Assembly: GCA_902729315.2 (NCBI GenBank)
Contig: LR746271.1
Location: 4,291,001-4,355,000, forward strand
DNA: 64,000 bases
Direction of reading: 5' to 3'
From: Spirodela intermedia
Lineage: Eukaryota > Streptophyta > Magnoliopsida > Alismatales > Araceae
Positions within the stretch are counted from its first letter, which is position 1; every line of letters begins with the position of its first letter. Position numbers and translations under genes: made by a program. Positions 63,413 to 64,000 of the stretch are shown one piece after another. The notes beneath the pieces are model-generated. The model searched no databases. It worked only from the letters and a program-made list of their open reading frames with translations, and had not been told where the DNA came from.

Positions 63413-64000
63413 CTGATCCAAGAAAATACCTCAAAAATTAATCAAAAATTAGACGAACAATGTAAAATAACACGCTACTTTAAAGAGTTTCCCCACTCAT
63501 CATATAGCGTTTTAAGACGTCATTCATCACACTGATCAAAGCACTCCGTTAATAGTTATCCATATCAAAAGTAAAAAAAACTGATGAAAGTAACAACAAA
63601 TTGTCCGAGGAAAAATATTTAAGCAATTAGCGAAGTCATTCAACATAATAGTTAAACTAGTCTCTCAACAGCCATCTACGTCTCAGCGACAGAAATACTA
63701 AAGACAAGTTTATTATGCGTCAAAGTACAAGACAGCACATCAAAATACATATTTTTTCAATTCGGTTCGCAGGGTTTCAGCGCAAGAAACAGTTCTACTG
63801 TGCAGACAAATGCCATTAACTACATATAGATTAACACTCAAACAGAAATAGATAAATAATAAGCCAATAAAGTAAATCCTACAGCCTCTACATAAGCTGA
63901 TTTGAGCAACCCTAGGACCACTATAATTAAAGTTGAGATGCCTTCTCTTTTGACAGAACCCATCCACTCGGGTTCTCATATTTCTTATCTCCTGTCATAC
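63413..64000 (-). other. THO5 upstream intron; no exon recognised
   Basis: The RKELCK exon starts at 63412 after a TTGGATCAG acceptor. I looked for the preceding THO5 exon, which should end in text like LNFEL, and did not find a convincing one before the window ends. The minus-strand open frame near 63,900-63,979 (QKRRHLNFNYS) resembles it only vaguely. Confidence 0.5.

Noticed and set aside
63740-63979. Candidate upstream THO5 exon on the minus strand
   Set aside because: RRHLNFNYS only vaguely resembles the expected text before RKELCK, and no suitable donor in the right phase is visible.

Overview
This is nuclear DNA from a flowering plant. The evidence is GT-AG introns from about 80 bases to over 3 kb, plant-type gene families (a DREB-type AP2/ERF factor, DUF1685, THO5), AT-rich intergenic DNA and a fragment of plant mitochondrial DNA. 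Very many CT/GA, GATA and AT microsatellites are present. I cannot name the species from the sequence.

Layout. 1-7,682 (+): the 3' two-thirds of an RCC1-repeat gene, entering from the left. 7,683-16,590: no gene that I can defend; dominated by CT/GA, TCTG and GATA microsatellites and a 27-bp minisatellite. 17,023-27,142 (+): a nine-exon gene for a HIRIP3-like histone chaperone with two DEK-C domains, a CHZ motif and an acidic tail. 27,143-32,580: AT-rich, then CT-rich DNA. 32,684-33,295 (+): an intronless ERF012/ERF014-like factor with a clear TATA box. 33,296-40,488: AT-rich DNA with tandem repeats. 40,489-42,161 (+): a two-exon small membrane protein. 44,330-50,190: an insertion of mitochondrial origin (NUMT) with broken nad3 and rps12, a copia reverse-transcriptase scrap and a broken mitovirus polymerase fragment. 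52,540-53,377 (-): a two-exon DUF1685 gene. 57,163-63,412 (-): the last six exons of THO5, entering from the right.

The intact genes are unrelated housekeeping and regulatory genes, with no sign of a cluster or joint pathway. Loosely, the HIRIP3-like protein and possibly the RCC1 protein concern chromatin, and THO5 concerns co-transcriptional mRNA export. The most unusual part is the NUMT. Its nad3 still carries C where mitochondrial transcripts are edited to U, so it arrived as DNA, and it carries an RNA-virus-derived segment next to rps12. A second good lead is the HIRIP3-like gene, whose two DEK-C domains are encoded by same-size, same-phase exons, which points to an internal exon duplication. 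I saw no tRNA, rRNA or CRISPR array. Exon borders were placed by eye from splice sites and reading phase.
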